A stretch of 64,000 bases of DNA from positions 62,001 through 126,000 of the forward strand of contig JAJFIR010000014.1 of the NCBI GenBank assembly GCA_021774795.1. The letters run 5' to 3'. The notes beneath the pieces are model-generated. The model was not told the DNA's origin and did not search any database. It worked only from the letters and a program-made list of their open reading frames with translations. Source of the DNA: Emcibacteraceae bacterium. GTDB lineage: Bacteria; Pseudomonadota; Alphaproteobacteria; Sphingomonadales; Emcibacteraceae. A program made the translations under genes and the position numbers. Below, piece after piece: positions 18,244 to 26,826 of this stretch. Positions within the stretch are counted from its first letter, which is position 1; the number at the start of each line of letters is the position of its first letter.

Positions 18244-18401
18244 GATTATATTTTTGTTTCCTGTTATTTTTTTTAATACTCTGACTTAAAAATTGGGAAC
18301 CTACATTCTTATAGTTTACTGGCAATTTGGACAACATAATGTCATAAGATTAATCAAAACTGAATATCTATCTCTTTTAATAAATCAGTTGCTTTAAATT
18401 T

Positions 18402-19100
18402 ATGTTAAAAATGAATGAAAAAATGCTTAATAAAAAACCCACCGCAGTAATATTCGATCTCGACGGAACGTTAGTAGACAGTGCCCTGGACCTTACCGCG
18501 ACACTAAACCACTTATTACGCATTAATGGACGCGAAACCATCGATAATAGTGTTGTACGCCACATGGTTGGTGAAGGTGCCAGAGCACTTATAATTAAGG
18601 GCTTTTCACACACGGGTGACCTTCCGTCCGAAGATAAACTTGATGAAATATTTGAAGAATATCTTAACTATTATCTGGCCAATGTTTCTGTGGAAACAGT
18701 TATGTTTGACGGCGTATTGAATGTATTAAATAAATTACAAGCTCAGGGCATACCTATGGCGGTTTGTACAAATAAAATTACTGAACTTACGCATGCTCTG
18801 CTTAAAAGTTTGGAAATTGACCATTTTTTCTCCGCCATCACCTGCGGCGATAGTTTTGACTATAAAAAACCCGATCCCCGCCACCTTTATTCAACGTGCG
18901 ATATGATGAATGTCGACCCTACTGGTGCCATCATGGTCGGTGATAGTGCCAGCGATGTAAATTCTGCAATTGCTGCAAACATGCCTGTAATCGGTGTTTC
19001 ATTTGGCTATACAGCTATACCAATGCGGGAACTGGGCCCAAACATCGTAATCGATCACTTTGATGAGTTTATTGAAGCTGTTAATGTTGTTCGTCGCTGA
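18402..19100 (+). CDS. gph: HAD-family phosphoglycolate phosphatase
   Basis: This haloacid-dehalogenase hydrolase of 232 residues has motif I VIFDLDGTLVDS, a helical cap, motif II VCTNK, motif III lysine in YKKPDP and motif IV MVGDSASDV. The set and length fit Gph, which removes 2-phosphoglycolate. The start may be the ATG at 18402, 18411 or 18423; none has a good ribosome binding site. It is divergent from glmU and its last 20 bases overlap the end of the convergent nucleotidyltransferase gene. Confidence 0.88.
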   Translation: MLKMNEKMLNKKPTAVIFDLDGTLVDSALDLTATLNHLLRINGRETIDNSVVRHMVGEGARALIIKGFSHTGDLPSEDKLDEIFEEYLNYYLANVSVETVMFDGVLNVLNKLQAQGIPMAVCTNKITELTHALLKSLEIDHFFSAITCGDSFDYKKPDPRHLYSTCDMMNVDPTGAIMVGDSASDVNSAIAANMPVIGVSFGYTAIPMRELGPNIVIDHFDEFIEAVNVVRR

Positions 19101-20157
19101 ACCGTCGAATAAATTTGATAGTCAAATGCTTCGCAAGTAATAATGTCGGCATTCTCAACCAATGGGACCGAACATAAAGTCCATTTTGCGCGAACCACCG
19201 ACCTAATCCTTTTGCCCCAAAACTGGGTGATATAACACCCGTCACCATATAATTCATAATATTATCAATAATAATATTTGGCGCGTAGGGTTCTATATCA
19301 ATCAATACTTGCTCCGGTATATTCGTGTCAAAAATAGCTTTTGAAAATTTAAGTGAGTAATATAATGCGCGCGTTAACCCCAGTTCCTTCGCCCTCGGTA
19401 TTAAATCATCCCAGAATTGTTGATTTTCGCCAAATTCACCATACATGTCGTGCTGCTCGAGCAGATTTCTGATGCTTCCCCGGATTTCACCATCATGAAA
19501 AAGATGAACAACACTATGAAGGATGATGTCTATATCGGAAAACACATAAAACCCACCATCTAGTTGCACCGCGCTTTCCAGCATTTTCTTAATATCTGGT
19601 TTCACTCGACTGGTGACCGGCAAGATCGTATGATGAACATCTATGCTTATGTGACGGTCCGGATGAACAAGCGGCGGTAATTCATGAGAGTATTCCCGGT
19701 AAAACTTCTGATCATAATCGTTAACAACCTGATGTTTCCATCCGGCGGCCAAAAACTTCTCTTCTGCCCAGTCAATCCGGTTTTTCGCAACTAATATATC
19801 CAGATCAACACTGGTGCGCCCTTCTGCACAGCGCAGTCCCTTCGTTATATATGCTGCACCCTTTAAAATAATCGTCTTTTCGTTACTACCATGTAGCGAT
19901 CTTTTGACCCGGTTCATTTCCCATTTTATTTTTCGGGTTGACGTTGCAGAAATATATGAAAAAGATTTAAAAAGATTTTGAACTTTTAACGGCAAATCCG
20001 CTGTAATGCCCATGTTTTCCGCATCGCTGGCAAGGCGTCCTGATACGCCGGTTAGCTTTGCTTCAATCAGGCATCTATTCCAGTCTTGCGCACTTAAACC
20101 CTTCATCACTTCGGGGTTTTTAATAACGTTCACCAAAATATTATTTCTTACTGTCAT
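19081..20157 (-). CDS. Nucleotidyltransferase family protein of the HPr-rel-A system
   Basis: The roughly 358-residue protein has a nucleotidyltransferase-like core of the NTP_transf_5 type: KTIILKGAAYI, then GRTSVDLDILV with the G-x-x-S-x-D-x-D metal motif, and H/D-rich stretches (SIDVHHTI, HSVVHLFHDGE). Family members sit beside HprK-related kinase A and a PqqD-like protein. The reaction is unknown. The ATG at 20157 is preferred because GGTGAT lies ahead; ATGs at 20166 and 20175 would overlap the kinase gene. It is last in the operon and overlaps gph tail to tail. Confidence 0.75.
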   Translation of the reverse strand: MTVRNNILVNVIKNPEVMKGLSAQDWNRCLIEAKLTGVSGRLASDAENMGITADLPLKVQNLFKSFSYISATSTRKIKWEMNRVKRSLHGSNEKTIILKGAAYITKGLRCAEGRTSVDLDILVAKNRIDWAEEKFLAAGWKHQVVNDYDQKFYREYSHELPPLVHPDRHISIDVHHTILPVTSRVKPDIKKMLESAVQLDGGFYVFSDIDIILHSVVHLFHDGEIRGSIRNLLEQHDMYGEFGENQQFWDDLIPRAKELGLTRALYYSLKFSKAIFDTNIPEQVLIDIEPYAPNIIIDNIMNYMVTGVISPSFGAKGLGRWFAQNGLYVRSHWLRMPTLLLAKHLTIKFIRRFSDEQH

Positions 20158-20158
20158 C

Positions 20159-21142
20159 TTATTCATCACCAACATTTTGGTTTACGTTATCAGCAACGAA
20201 TTTCTCAACAAGATCAACGGCGTCTTCCAGCGTCGGATATATTATTTCACAAACATGTGCATCATCGATAATTTTGGACAAAGATAAAAAAGCATCTTTG
20301 CCAACGTCCCCATAATTAGCCGATGACATCACAAGCCGGAAGAATGCCATCGTTTTTGAAATAGGTTTTATAGCTGGTTCTGCATTCGCATCATACACAG
20401 GAAGTATCACGACGTTGGGTTTGGTTCTTTTGTGCATGTCTTTGATGGAGTCTGCCGATGGCCGCATATAGCAAATAGTCCCCTTCGGGGTGCCTTGATA
20501 TTCGTCGGAAAAATAGTCCATATAATTATCATCGACTTCCCGGACCCACTTTTTCATCACCGGAATTGATTGATTCTTTAGCGATACTGCACGTGGATAA
20601 GGAACCAACTCACCTGTTCCCACGTCAAAAAGACCAAATTCATCAGAATGAAGTTGCCATCCACGATAAGAAAGTCCTGCCGCCAACGTACTTTTCCCAC
20701 TACCCGACATGGCTGGCATCACTAACCCAACTCCGTCCTTTGCAACAACGCCTGCATGGAACATAACATACTGGCGGCAAGTGTAGGCAACGTGCCAGTT
20801 AAGGCCCATCTCAAGAGAAACCATTCCCATGCTGGCAGGAAGCGGAATAAATTCATTACTCATTCCCAGCTCCACAAATGCTTGTGGTTTAATATATTGG
20901 CGGTAAAAGTTTTGCCCGTAAAGTTTAAGGTAGTTATCCCATACAACGTTATCAGCGTAAAAAGGGAAATCGCGATATATTTTTATAAATTCATCGCGAA
21001 CATTTTGAAACTTTATTGAGACATTAACGCAAAACGGGCCAATTTCAATTGCAACACCATCGCTGGACAATCTATTGTTCAACTCTATGTCATTATATGA
21101 TTGGTTAGTTTTATTGTTATAATATGGGCTTGTCACTGGCAT
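20159..21142 (-). CDS. HprK-related kinase A (HPr-rel-A system)
   Basis: The 327-residue protein resembles the kinase domain of HPr serine kinase/phosphorylase. Its P-loop reads PAMSGSGKSTLAAGL and is followed by LHSDEFGLFD, matching the HprK-like arrangement. Its N-terminal half contains the YTCRQYVMFHAGVV lead-in seen in the family. In HPr-rel-A systems this protein occurs with a PqqD-like small protein and a nucleotidyltransferase; its substrate is not established. A TTG at 21190 would lengthen it into the PqqD-like gene; the ATG at 21142 after AAGAAAA is preferred. Confidence 0.85.
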   Translation of the reverse strand: MPVTSPYYNNKTNQSYNDIELNNRLSSDGVAIEIGPFCVNVSIKFQNVRDEFIKIYRDFPFYADNVVWDNYLKLYGQNFYRQYIKPQAFVELGMSNEFIPLPASMGMVSLEMGLNWHVAYTCRQYVMFHAGVVAKDGVGLVMPAMSGSGKSTLAAGLSYRGWQLHSDEFGLFDVGTGELVPYPRAVSLKNQSIPVMKKWVREVDDNYMDYFSDEYQGTPKGTICYMRPSADSIKDMHKRTKPNVVILPVYDANAEPAIKPISKTMAFFRLVMSSANYGDVGKDAFLSLSKIIDDAHVCEIIYPTLEDAVDLVEKFVADNVNQNVGDE

Positions 21143-21176
21143 AAATAATTTTCTTTTATATGGGTTTTCTAAAAAT

Positions 21177-21494
21177 TTATACTGGTTCAATCAGGCCCAT
21201 AGTATCAAATTCATTGAGGGTTTCTACTATTTTAACTTTAAGGGGTTCATCAAGGTCTGTTTCGACAATTTTTGCGAATTCATCAAATAACTCAATCAAG
21301 GATTTGGGACCATCTTCATATAACGCAAGAAGCTCTCTGGCAAAATCATTCAAAACCTGTGTGTGGCCGCTTCGTGTGTCATAAACAATACGCGCATCTT
21401 CCCATCCCGACCATAAGAAATTGGCTGCGTCCGGAACCCCGTACACAGCCTTTTCGTCGAATATATTTTCGTTATTTTCGTTAATGTAACTCAT
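21177..21494 (-). CDS. PqqD-like peptide chaperone of the HPr-rel-A system
   Basis: This 105-residue protein has the small winged-helix pattern of PqqD-related proteins: VYDTRSGHTQVLNDFARELL followed by a helical second half (LIELFDEFAKIV, TLNEFDTMGLIEPV). PqqD and its relatives bind leader peptides of ribosomally made, modified peptides; the HPr-rel-A subgroup is named from its constant neighbours. It lies between the Tat-like signal protein and the HprK-related kinase. Its partner peptide is not known; the neighbouring exported protein is the obvious candidate. Confidence 0.8.
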   Translation of the reverse strand: MSYINENNENIFDEKAVYGVPDAANFLWSGWEDARIVYDTRSGHTQVLNDFARELLALYEDGPKSLIELFDEFAKIVETDLDEPLKVKIVETLNEFDTMGLIEPV

Positions 21495-21561
21495 CCAAAA
21501 GCGTAATTAAAATAATATAATTAAATATCAAATTTAAATACTTTTAGCAACATTCATCAGT

Positions 21562-22116
21562 TTAGTTGGGGTTTGGTTCCGGGAATTTCGGCGGCTGATT
21601 CCCTTTAGGGAATGTATCATTCTCCGCGGCGTTATGGAACAATGAATTCCCCGGCGCACATTGATCAAGATTACCAATTCCATTATTGCAATTATTTTTA
21701 AACGCTACGATAGAATTGTAACAAGACATTGCATAGCCGCCATTTGAAGGATTACTTAAGAACTTCCAATGCTCTTGACTACCATCAAACGGTATAAGTT
21801 GAGAACCTTCTTCATAGTCATCAATATCTAGTTCCCCACCAGTTGGCGGTTTTTCCAGTTTTGCCAATTGGTTACCATGCATAGGGATTTGTAGGTGTCT
21901 AGTGCGCGGGTCAGCACTATAAGCACCTTTATTCGCTATTTCTATTAACTCAAATTCACATAAGCCCGCAGAAGCGGCATGCGCCAGAGGAACCCCACCA
22001 TGAAGCGTCATAGCAACTGGCGCCGCCAAGGCACCCGTTTTCAACAGGCGACGGCGTAATTGTCTTTTGCTGTCAATCGCGTCCATCTTTTTTTCAGTAC
22101 CATTTACCTTAGTCAT
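21562..22116 (-). CDS. Secreted protein with Tat-like signal, first gene of the HPr-rel-A operon
   Basis: The 184-residue protein begins with a basic region and QLRRRLLKTGALAAPVAM, then LAHAAS, a twin-arginine-like signal with an A-x-A cleavage site near residue 45. The mature part is short, Asn-, Pro- and Gly-rich, and has four Cys (in SAGLCEFEL, AMSCYNS, NNCNNG and DQCAPG) that could form disulfides. I recognise no enzyme domain. Similar short Tat-signal proteins lie beside HPr-rel-A genes elsewhere. It could be the substrate of the system. The ATG at 22116 is preferred over an upstream GTG at 22125. A sigma-54 promoter lies 70 bases ahead. Confidence 0.7.
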   Translation of the reverse strand: MTKVNGTEKKMDAIDSKRQLRRRLLKTGALAAPVAMTLHGGVPLAHAASAGLCEFELIEIANKGAYSADPRTRHLQIPMHGNQLAKLEKPPTGGELDIDDYEEGSQLIPFDGSQEHWKFLSNPSNGGYAMSCYNSIVAFKNNCNNGIGNLDQCAPGNSLFHNAAENDTFPKGNQPPKFPEPNPN

Positions 22117-22186
22117 ACTATTCACCCATTCTACATCTAACTTATTATGTTAGATATTTACTCACAATAATCACACCCTTATATAA

Positions 22187-22202
22187 GCAATTACCGTGCC
22201 AA
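22187..22202 (-). promoter_or_regulatory. Sigma-54 (RpoN) promoter of the HPr-rel-A operon
   Basis: The minus strand reads TTGGCACGGTAATTGC, matching the sigma-54 consensus TGGCACG-N4-TTGC at every defined position, with GG and GC ten bases apart. Transcription would begin near 22175, about 60 bases before the first start codon. It implies control by an enhancer-binding protein. Confidence 0.85.
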
Positions 22203-22283
22203 TTTATTTAAACTTTTATTTTCAACATGTTAACATAAAATCACATTCGAAGTATTTAATATTATGTAAACTATCTTAACAGC

Positions 22284-22300
22284 CATCCCATTTTGGGACA
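22284..22300 (-). promoter_or_regulatory. Palindromic activator site A upstream of the sigma-54 promoter
   Basis: The minus strand reads TGTCCCAAAATGGGA, with TCCCA/TGGGA arms around a three-base centre. It lies about 90 bases upstream of the -24 element, the normal place for a sigma-54 enhancer-binding protein. A closely related sequence occurs at 33166-33182. Confidence 0.55.
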
Positions 22301-22404
22301 CTTGATGTTAATATTTTATACAACATATCGACAATCTTAAAAACTTCAGTTAGCATCACTGTTTACGTATAAAAACATGTCCTGGTTAAGATTATATAAA
22401 TATA

Positions 22405-23667
22405 ATGCCTCAAAAATTCACAAAATTAATTTATCTTTTTCCCTTTTTCTTGTTGCTGGCTTATTTTGCATATGGAAAAACAATTTCAATTAGCACCGCA
22501 GGATTGTTAGCTCTAGCACTAATACTACCTCTATTAATAACATTAAGACCGCTCCATCGCAGCGGGTTACGCACTCCGTTGGCAGGTGATGACACGCATT
22601 CTCTTTTTATAAACATAATGGAAAATTTGAATGATCCATTTTTGCTGCTTAATCAAAAAGAGGTAATTTTACTGGCAAACAAATCCGCTAAAAGTATGTT
22701 CGGTAACAATATTGTAAATCAAAATATATCTGACTATCTATATGATGTTGAAGCACTGCTTGCTATCAATAAAGCCGTCGAAAGTGGAAAATCAGATACC
22801 GTTGAATTTATGTCAGGCAGCCCCCTGCCCAGAAGTTACCTTTTGCGTATTTACGTTCTGGAAAAAACGTCCAATTACGGTAACTATGAAGATCTTAATA
22901 TTCCACAAGATGAAAGAACCATTTTCCTGACAATTTATGATATAACAAGCATAAGAGAAGCCGAGAGAATGCGGGTGGATTTTGTTGCTAATGTAAGTCA
23001 TGAATTACGCACTCCGCTGGCTTCCATTCTCGGTTTTATAGAGACTTTACAAGGTGCGGCAAAAAACGACACTGTAGCCATAGAGCGATTTCTAAAGATC
23101 ATGCAGGACGAAGCCAGTCGTATGACACGGCTTATAGAAGACCTGCTTTCCTTAAGCCAAATAGAACGGAACGCCCATATTCCGCCTGATCATAATATTT
23201 CGCTAAAAAAGATTATCGAAAATGTCATAGAAACTATGGATATGCGCCTTTTAGATAAATCAATGACCGTAAAATTCACAACAGAATTTGAAACGGGAAA
23301 TATTAACGGCGACCGTGATCAATTAACGCAAGTTTTTCAAAATTTGCTAGACAATGGCATTAAATATGGAGAGGAAGGCACGAATATTACTATTGAGATG
23401 AACCGCTATTTGGAGAGAACTGAAGATAAAGAATATATGGAGATTAAGATCACCAATAGAGGAGCAGGAATTGCGCCGGAGCACATAGAGAGGCTAACGG
23501 AACGATTTTACAGAGTGGATACTGCCAGATCACGCAGTCTCGGTGGTACTGGCCTCGGGCTGGCCATCGTAAAACATATTATTCAAAGGCACGAAGGTAA
23601 ATTATCTTTTCAAAGCGAGGTCGATAATTTTACGTCAGCAACCGTTTTTTTACCGATGAAAACATAG
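22405..23667 (+). CDS. phoR: PhoR-type sensor histidine kinase
   Basis: The 420-residue inner-membrane kinase has two close hydrophobic segments (about residues 8-47), a PAS-like domain (about 75-185), a HisKA domain with H199 in NVSHELRTPLAS, and an ATPase domain with N, G1 and G2 boxes (NLLDNGIKYG, GAGIAPEH, GTGLGLAIV). It lacks a periplasmic loop, as in PhoR. phoB follows 96 bases downstream. No pst or phoU genes are here, so its link to phosphate rests on the PhoB partner and Pho boxes. No strong ribosome binding site precedes the ATG. Confidence 0.88.
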   Translation: MPQKFTKLIYLFPFFLLLAYFAYGKTISISTAGLLALALILPLLITLRPLHRSGLRTPLAGDDTHSLFINIMENLNDPFLLLNQKEVILLANKSAKSMFGNNIVNQNISDYLYDVEALLAINKAVESGKSDTVEFMSGSPLPRSYLLRIYVLEKTSNYGNYEDLNIPQDERTIFLTIYDITSIREAERMRVDFVANVSHELRTPLASILGFIETLQGAAKNDTVAIERFLKIMQDEASRMTRLIEDLLSLSQIERNAHIPPDHNISLKKIIENVIETMDMRLLDKSMTVKFTTEFETGNINGDRDQLTQVFQNLLDNGIKYGEEGTNITIEMNRYLERTEDKEYMEIKITNRGAGIAPEHIERLTERFYRVDTARSRSLGGTGLGLAIVKHIIQRHEGKLSFQSEVDNFTSATVFLPMKT

Positions 23668-23677
23668 CTCTGTTTAT

Positions 23678-23719
23678 ATGTCATATAATTGTAACAAATA
23701 AGTGTAATATTGCTGTAAT
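23678..23719 (+). promoter_or_regulatory. Two tandem Pho boxes between phoR and phoB
   Basis: Two 18-base boxes of seven-base repeats spaced 11 bases apart are present: ATGTCATATAATTGTAAC (23678-23695) and GTGTAATATTGCTGTAAT (23702-23719). Both fit the PhoB consensus CTGTCAT-A-rich spacer-CTGTCAC. Their place 45-86 bases before phoB suggests phoB controls itself from an internal promoter. Confidence 0.6.
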
Positions 23720-23763
23720 AACTGGAGTATTAATTTAAAAATATATTTATTGAGTATGGCAAG

Positions 23764-24453
23764 ATGTCAACGAAGATATTACTGATCGAAGACGATCCAA
23801 GCTTAACTGAGCTTGTTAAATATAACCTTGAGCAAGAAGGATATGACGTTACTGTTGAAATGGATGGTGAAGAAGGGCTTTTATATGCGCAAACCCAGTC
23901 GCCGGATCTAATTCTTCTCGATTGGATGCTCCCCAATTTATCCGGAATAGAAATTTGCCGCAGGATAAGACGTCATAAAAGTTCGCAAAACATCCCGGTA
24001 ATAATGTTAACGGCCAGAAGTGAAGAAAATGACCGCATTAGAGGCCTTGATACCGGAGCAGACGATTACATAACAAAACCCTTCTCGCCAAAAGAACTTC
24101 TAGCCCGAATAAAAGCGATCCTTCGAAGAATTAGACCTGCACTGGTTGGCGAGTCATTGGAATATGCCGGTATTGAAATGGATATCTCTTCGCGTAAACT
24201 AGAACGGGATGGCAACCCAATTCATTTAGGTCCTACAGAATTTAATATCTTGAAATTTTTAATGGAAAACCCACAACGTGTCTTTTCTCGTGAACAATTG
24301 CTTGATATGGTTTGGGGTAATGATATCTATGTAGAAGCCAGAACCATCGACGTACATATTAGGCGCTTACGCAAGGCTTTAAACTCAAATGATAAACCGA
24401 ACATTATAAGAACAGTGCGCTCTGCCGGCTACTCTTTAGACCAACATCTCTAA
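23764..24453 (+). CDS. phoB: Phosphate regulon response regulator PhoB
   Basis: This OmpR/PhoB-family regulator of 229 residues has a receiver domain with D10 and D11, phospho-acceptor D53 (LLDWMLP), and K105 (YITKPFSPKEL). Its winged-helix DNA-binding domain contains LGPTEFNILKFLM and VDVHIRRLRKAL-like sequence ending RSAGYSLD. The LGPTEF motif and length fit PhoB rather than OmpR. It is encoded after phoR rather than before, the reverse of the common order, with Pho boxes ahead. It is a plausible regulator of the adjoining polysaccharide genes, but no Pho box was found at them. Confidence 0.92.
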   Translation: MSTKILLIEDDPSLTELVKYNLEQEGYDVTVEMDGEEGLLYAQTQSPDLILLDWMLPNLSGIEICRRIRRHKSSQNIPVIMLTARSEENDRIRGLDTGADDYITKPFSPKELLARIKAILRRIRPALVGESLEYAGIEMDISSRKLERDGNPIHLGPTEFNILKFLMENPQRVFSREQLLDMVWGNDIYVEARTIDVHIRRLRKALNSNDKPNIIRTVRSAGYSLDQHL

Positions 24454-24505
24454 ATTTTTCGAAAAAAATTAATTATATTTTTGTTTTTCTACAAGGCATT
24501 AACAT

Positions 24506-24535
24506 GCTTTTCTTAATTTTGACATTAAGAAAAGC
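24506..24535. terminator. Perfect 12-bp inverted repeat downstream of phoB
   Basis: GCTTTTCTTAAT (24506-24517) and ATTAAGAAAAGC (24524-24535) flank a six-base loop, 50 bases after the phoB stop. The downstream T run (TTCTTTTTTT) begins ten bases on. It is probably the phoB terminator; an operator for the following small gene is an alternative. Confidence 0.5.
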
Positions 24536-24648
24536 TTGCAATTGTTCTTTTTTTGATTATGGTTAATTTCAATTAATAAACATAGTTAATAAAAAATTAA
24601 CATTTGTGGTTAATTTTTAAATGATTATTCTAATTGGTGTGCTGCATA

Positions 24649-24885
24649 ATGGAAATTAACGTAACAGAAAATGAACAGGACCCTCCAGAGAAGCTATCTG
24701 TTAGAATGTCTGTCTTTGCCTGGATAGTTTGCGCAGTTTTAGGGTGGGGTATAGCCTACTCTTCTATCACCGGAATTGCTGAAGTGAACGATACGTTCAT
24801 TGCACAAAATGAACCTTCAATAGATGTTGCTACCGAAATGGAACAAATTCTTCCTGCTTCCGGTAGCCAAGAAACAAATAAATAA
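24649..24885 (+). CDS. Small single-span membrane protein, unknown
   Basis: The 78-residue product has an acidic N-terminus (ENEQDPPEKL), one hydrophobic helix (about residues 21-44, FAWIVCAVLGWGIAYSS) and an acidic periplasmic tail. I recognise no family. The ATG at 24649 is chosen; a TTG at 24634 adds five residues. It lies alone between phoB and the convergent FemAB-like gene, at the end of the XrtA locus. It could be an accessory membrane protein of that locus, but nothing in the sequence shows this. Confidence 0.5.
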   Translation: MEINVTENEQDPPEKLSVRMSVFAWIVCAVLGWGIAYSSITGIAEVNDTFIAQNEPSIDVATEMEQILPASGSQETNK

Positions 24886-24898
24886 ATTTACCAACAAA

Positions 24899-25933
24899 CT
24901 ATCCCAATGATTTTGCTATTAATGGGCCAATTAAATTTGCCACGGGCAGAGGTAATTTTCGCCAAGTTTTAATCATCATTTGGTATTTAGGATTAAGCGG
25001 ATTTACTTCCGGTATTTCATCACCGTTGTTTAAATAATACTCATACTCAAGCGGTGTAGGTTCGAACCCCCAGTTTTTTTTAAAACGATATGCACCGGTG
25101 TCGTTTTTACTACGTCCGAAGTCAAAAACTTGAACCGCTCTTTGTGAAACAGAATGTTCCATAACAGACCAGTACATAAAGTCATTTGCTGCATATGAAC
25201 GGGCCGAAGCACCGCCCCCGCCATAATACGGAATTATTTCATTTTTGAAATAAAAACTCATAACACTGGAAATTGCCTCACCGCCATCTGTACAAACCGT
25301 CAAGATTTCGCAATCGTCCTTGAATTCTTTTTTTAACGCCGCAAATAACGATTTAGGAAATACTGGCGTACCAAGGTTTCTAACACTTGTTGAGTAAAGA
25401 TGATAAAGACGATCAATTTCATTATCAATTTCATATGTCAACCCAAATTTGATGCCTTTACGAACCATCGCCCTTTGCTTACGCGGGATCGCCAACATGT
25501 TTTCTTCATTGTCTGTGCTTAACTGCTTTCTGAAGGTCGAATATGTCTCGTTCTTTATCGGCCAGTCATTGTGGCTTCTATTTATCTGACGATATTCAAG
25601 AGTCGCCACCCCAAGTTTATTTGCAAGATCAATAGCTTGTCCATCCAGCAAATTCAGGGCTTCTTCATCATCAAATAGCGGACCACCCCCAATGGAGAAA
25701 GCGACAGAAACCAAGGCATTACCAAATAGTCTGCTTCTAATGTGAATAAGCGGTAGAACAGCACATATTGCGTCATCTTTTGTTGCATATAAATAATAAA
25801 AATCGTGCCCCATACTTTGACACACGCTTCGCCCCCAACCGGACATTTGGTATATATTACCTCGTTCATGATTGAGAACATAATCGTCCCAATCCGCGCA
25901 ATCTTCAAATATATTCAGATGTTTAATTTCCAT
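24899..25933 (-). CDS. FemAB-like acyl(aminoacyl)transferase, XrtA-associated
   Basis: This 344-residue GNAT-fold protein belongs to the FemAB-related family found with exosortase/PEP-CTERM loci (TIGR03019). It shows NIYQMSGWGRSV near the start, a central LGTPVFPKSLF, and the family end FDFGRSKNDTGAYRFKKNWGFEPTPLEYEY. FemAB relatives add amino acids to cell-wall or lipid acceptors; the XrtA-associated role is unproven. It is the last gene of the XrtA block, four bases after the deacetylase. Confidence 0.88.
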   Translation of the reverse strand: MEIKHLNIFEDCADWDDYVLNHERGNIYQMSGWGRSVCQSMGHDFYYLYATKDDAICAVLPLIHIRSRLFGNALVSVAFSIGGGPLFDDEEALNLLDGQAIDLANKLGVATLEYRQINRSHNDWPIKNETYSTFRKQLSTDNEENMLAIPRKQRAMVRKGIKFGLTYEIDNEIDRLYHLYSTSVRNLGTPVFPKSLFAALKKEFKDDCEILTVCTDGGEAISSVMSFYFKNEIIPYYGGGGASARSYAANDFMYWSVMEHSVSQRAVQVFDFGRSKNDTGAYRFKKNWGFEPTPLEYEYYLNNGDEIPEVNPLNPKYQMMIKTWRKLPLPVANLIGPLIAKSLG

Positions 25934-25936
25934 AAT

Positions 25937-26809
25937 TTAATCATTTACCCCAAGAAAAACATCGTCCATGCGTCCCCAGGAAAAATCATTCAATAAATTT
26001 TCTATTTTTTTTTCCATAACATCCAAGTTAGTATAGTGCCTAAAACGTGACTTCAAACTGGCATTAGCTTGCCTTGGTTGTTCAGGATCAATTTCCCAAG
26101 GATGAAAGTAAAAAATACAGGCTTTCTTATCTTTTATATTCACTCTATTCATGGCCATTTTTGATAATTTATAGGGCAGCAAGCGAAAATATCCGCCGCC
26201 ACCGCAAGGAAACTTTTTATTCATAAATTCAAATGTCGTAACCGGCATTTCCAGAAAATCGCTCCCGGCAACTGGATGAAATGCAAAGCGTGGTGCCGAA
26301 GGCATCCCATAATGATCGTGCCTAATTGGATATATGCTTGAGCTATATATATATCCCGCTTCTTTTAGGCATTCCAATGCCCAAATATTTCGCTCCCCAA
26401 TAGAAAAGCTAGGCGCTCTATATCCGATTACAGCCGCCCCTATCGTATCTTCAAGCATTCTTTTTGACTTGGTGATATCTTCTACAAATTGATCCCGAGT
26501 TAAATCCGTAACGCGGTGATGGCTGATGCTATGGCTAGCCACTTCGTGGCCTTGCTTGTGAATTAGCCTTATTAACGCCGGGTAGCGTTCACACACCCAT
26601 CCTAAAGTAAAAAAGGTGCCTTTTACGTTATTTCGTTCAAATAATTCTAATGTTCTCCGGGTATTACGCTCCACGCGGCAAGGTAAATGGTCCCAATCAT
26701 CCCGTGATATATTATTTTCGAAAGCGCCCACATGAAAATAATCTTCAACGTCAACTGTCAATGCGTTAATTATCGGTACTTCTTTTGTCTGCTGCTCTGA
26801 TGAGGTCAT
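25937..26809 (-). CDS. XrtA-system polysaccharide deacetylase
   Basis: This NodB-homology carbohydrate esterase of 290 residues begins with LTVDVEDYFHVGAF, carrying the catalytic Asp and metal Asp, and has HEVASHSISHHRV with the two metal His, then GYRAPSFSIG and FYFHPWEID near the end. The family (TIGR03006) occurs with exosortase A loci and removes N-acetyl groups from a polysaccharide. It sits between the ATPase and FemAB-like genes with short gaps on both sides. Confidence 0.92.
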   Translation of the reverse strand: MTSSEQQTKEVPIINALTVDVEDYFHVGAFENNISRDDWDHLPCRVERNTRRTLELFERNNVKGTFFTLGWVCERYPALIRLIHKQGHEVASHSISHHRVTDLTRDQFVEDITKSKRMLEDTIGAAVIGYRAPSFSIGERNIWALECLKEAGYIYSSSIYPIRHDHYGMPSAPRFAFHPVAGSDFLEMPVTTFEFMNKKFPCGGGGYFRLLPYKLSKMAMNRVNIKDKKACIFYFHPWEIDPEQPRQANASLKSRFRHYTNLDVMEKKIENLLNDFSWGRMDDVFLGVND

Positions 26810-26826
26810 GAGGCTAATATCCTATT

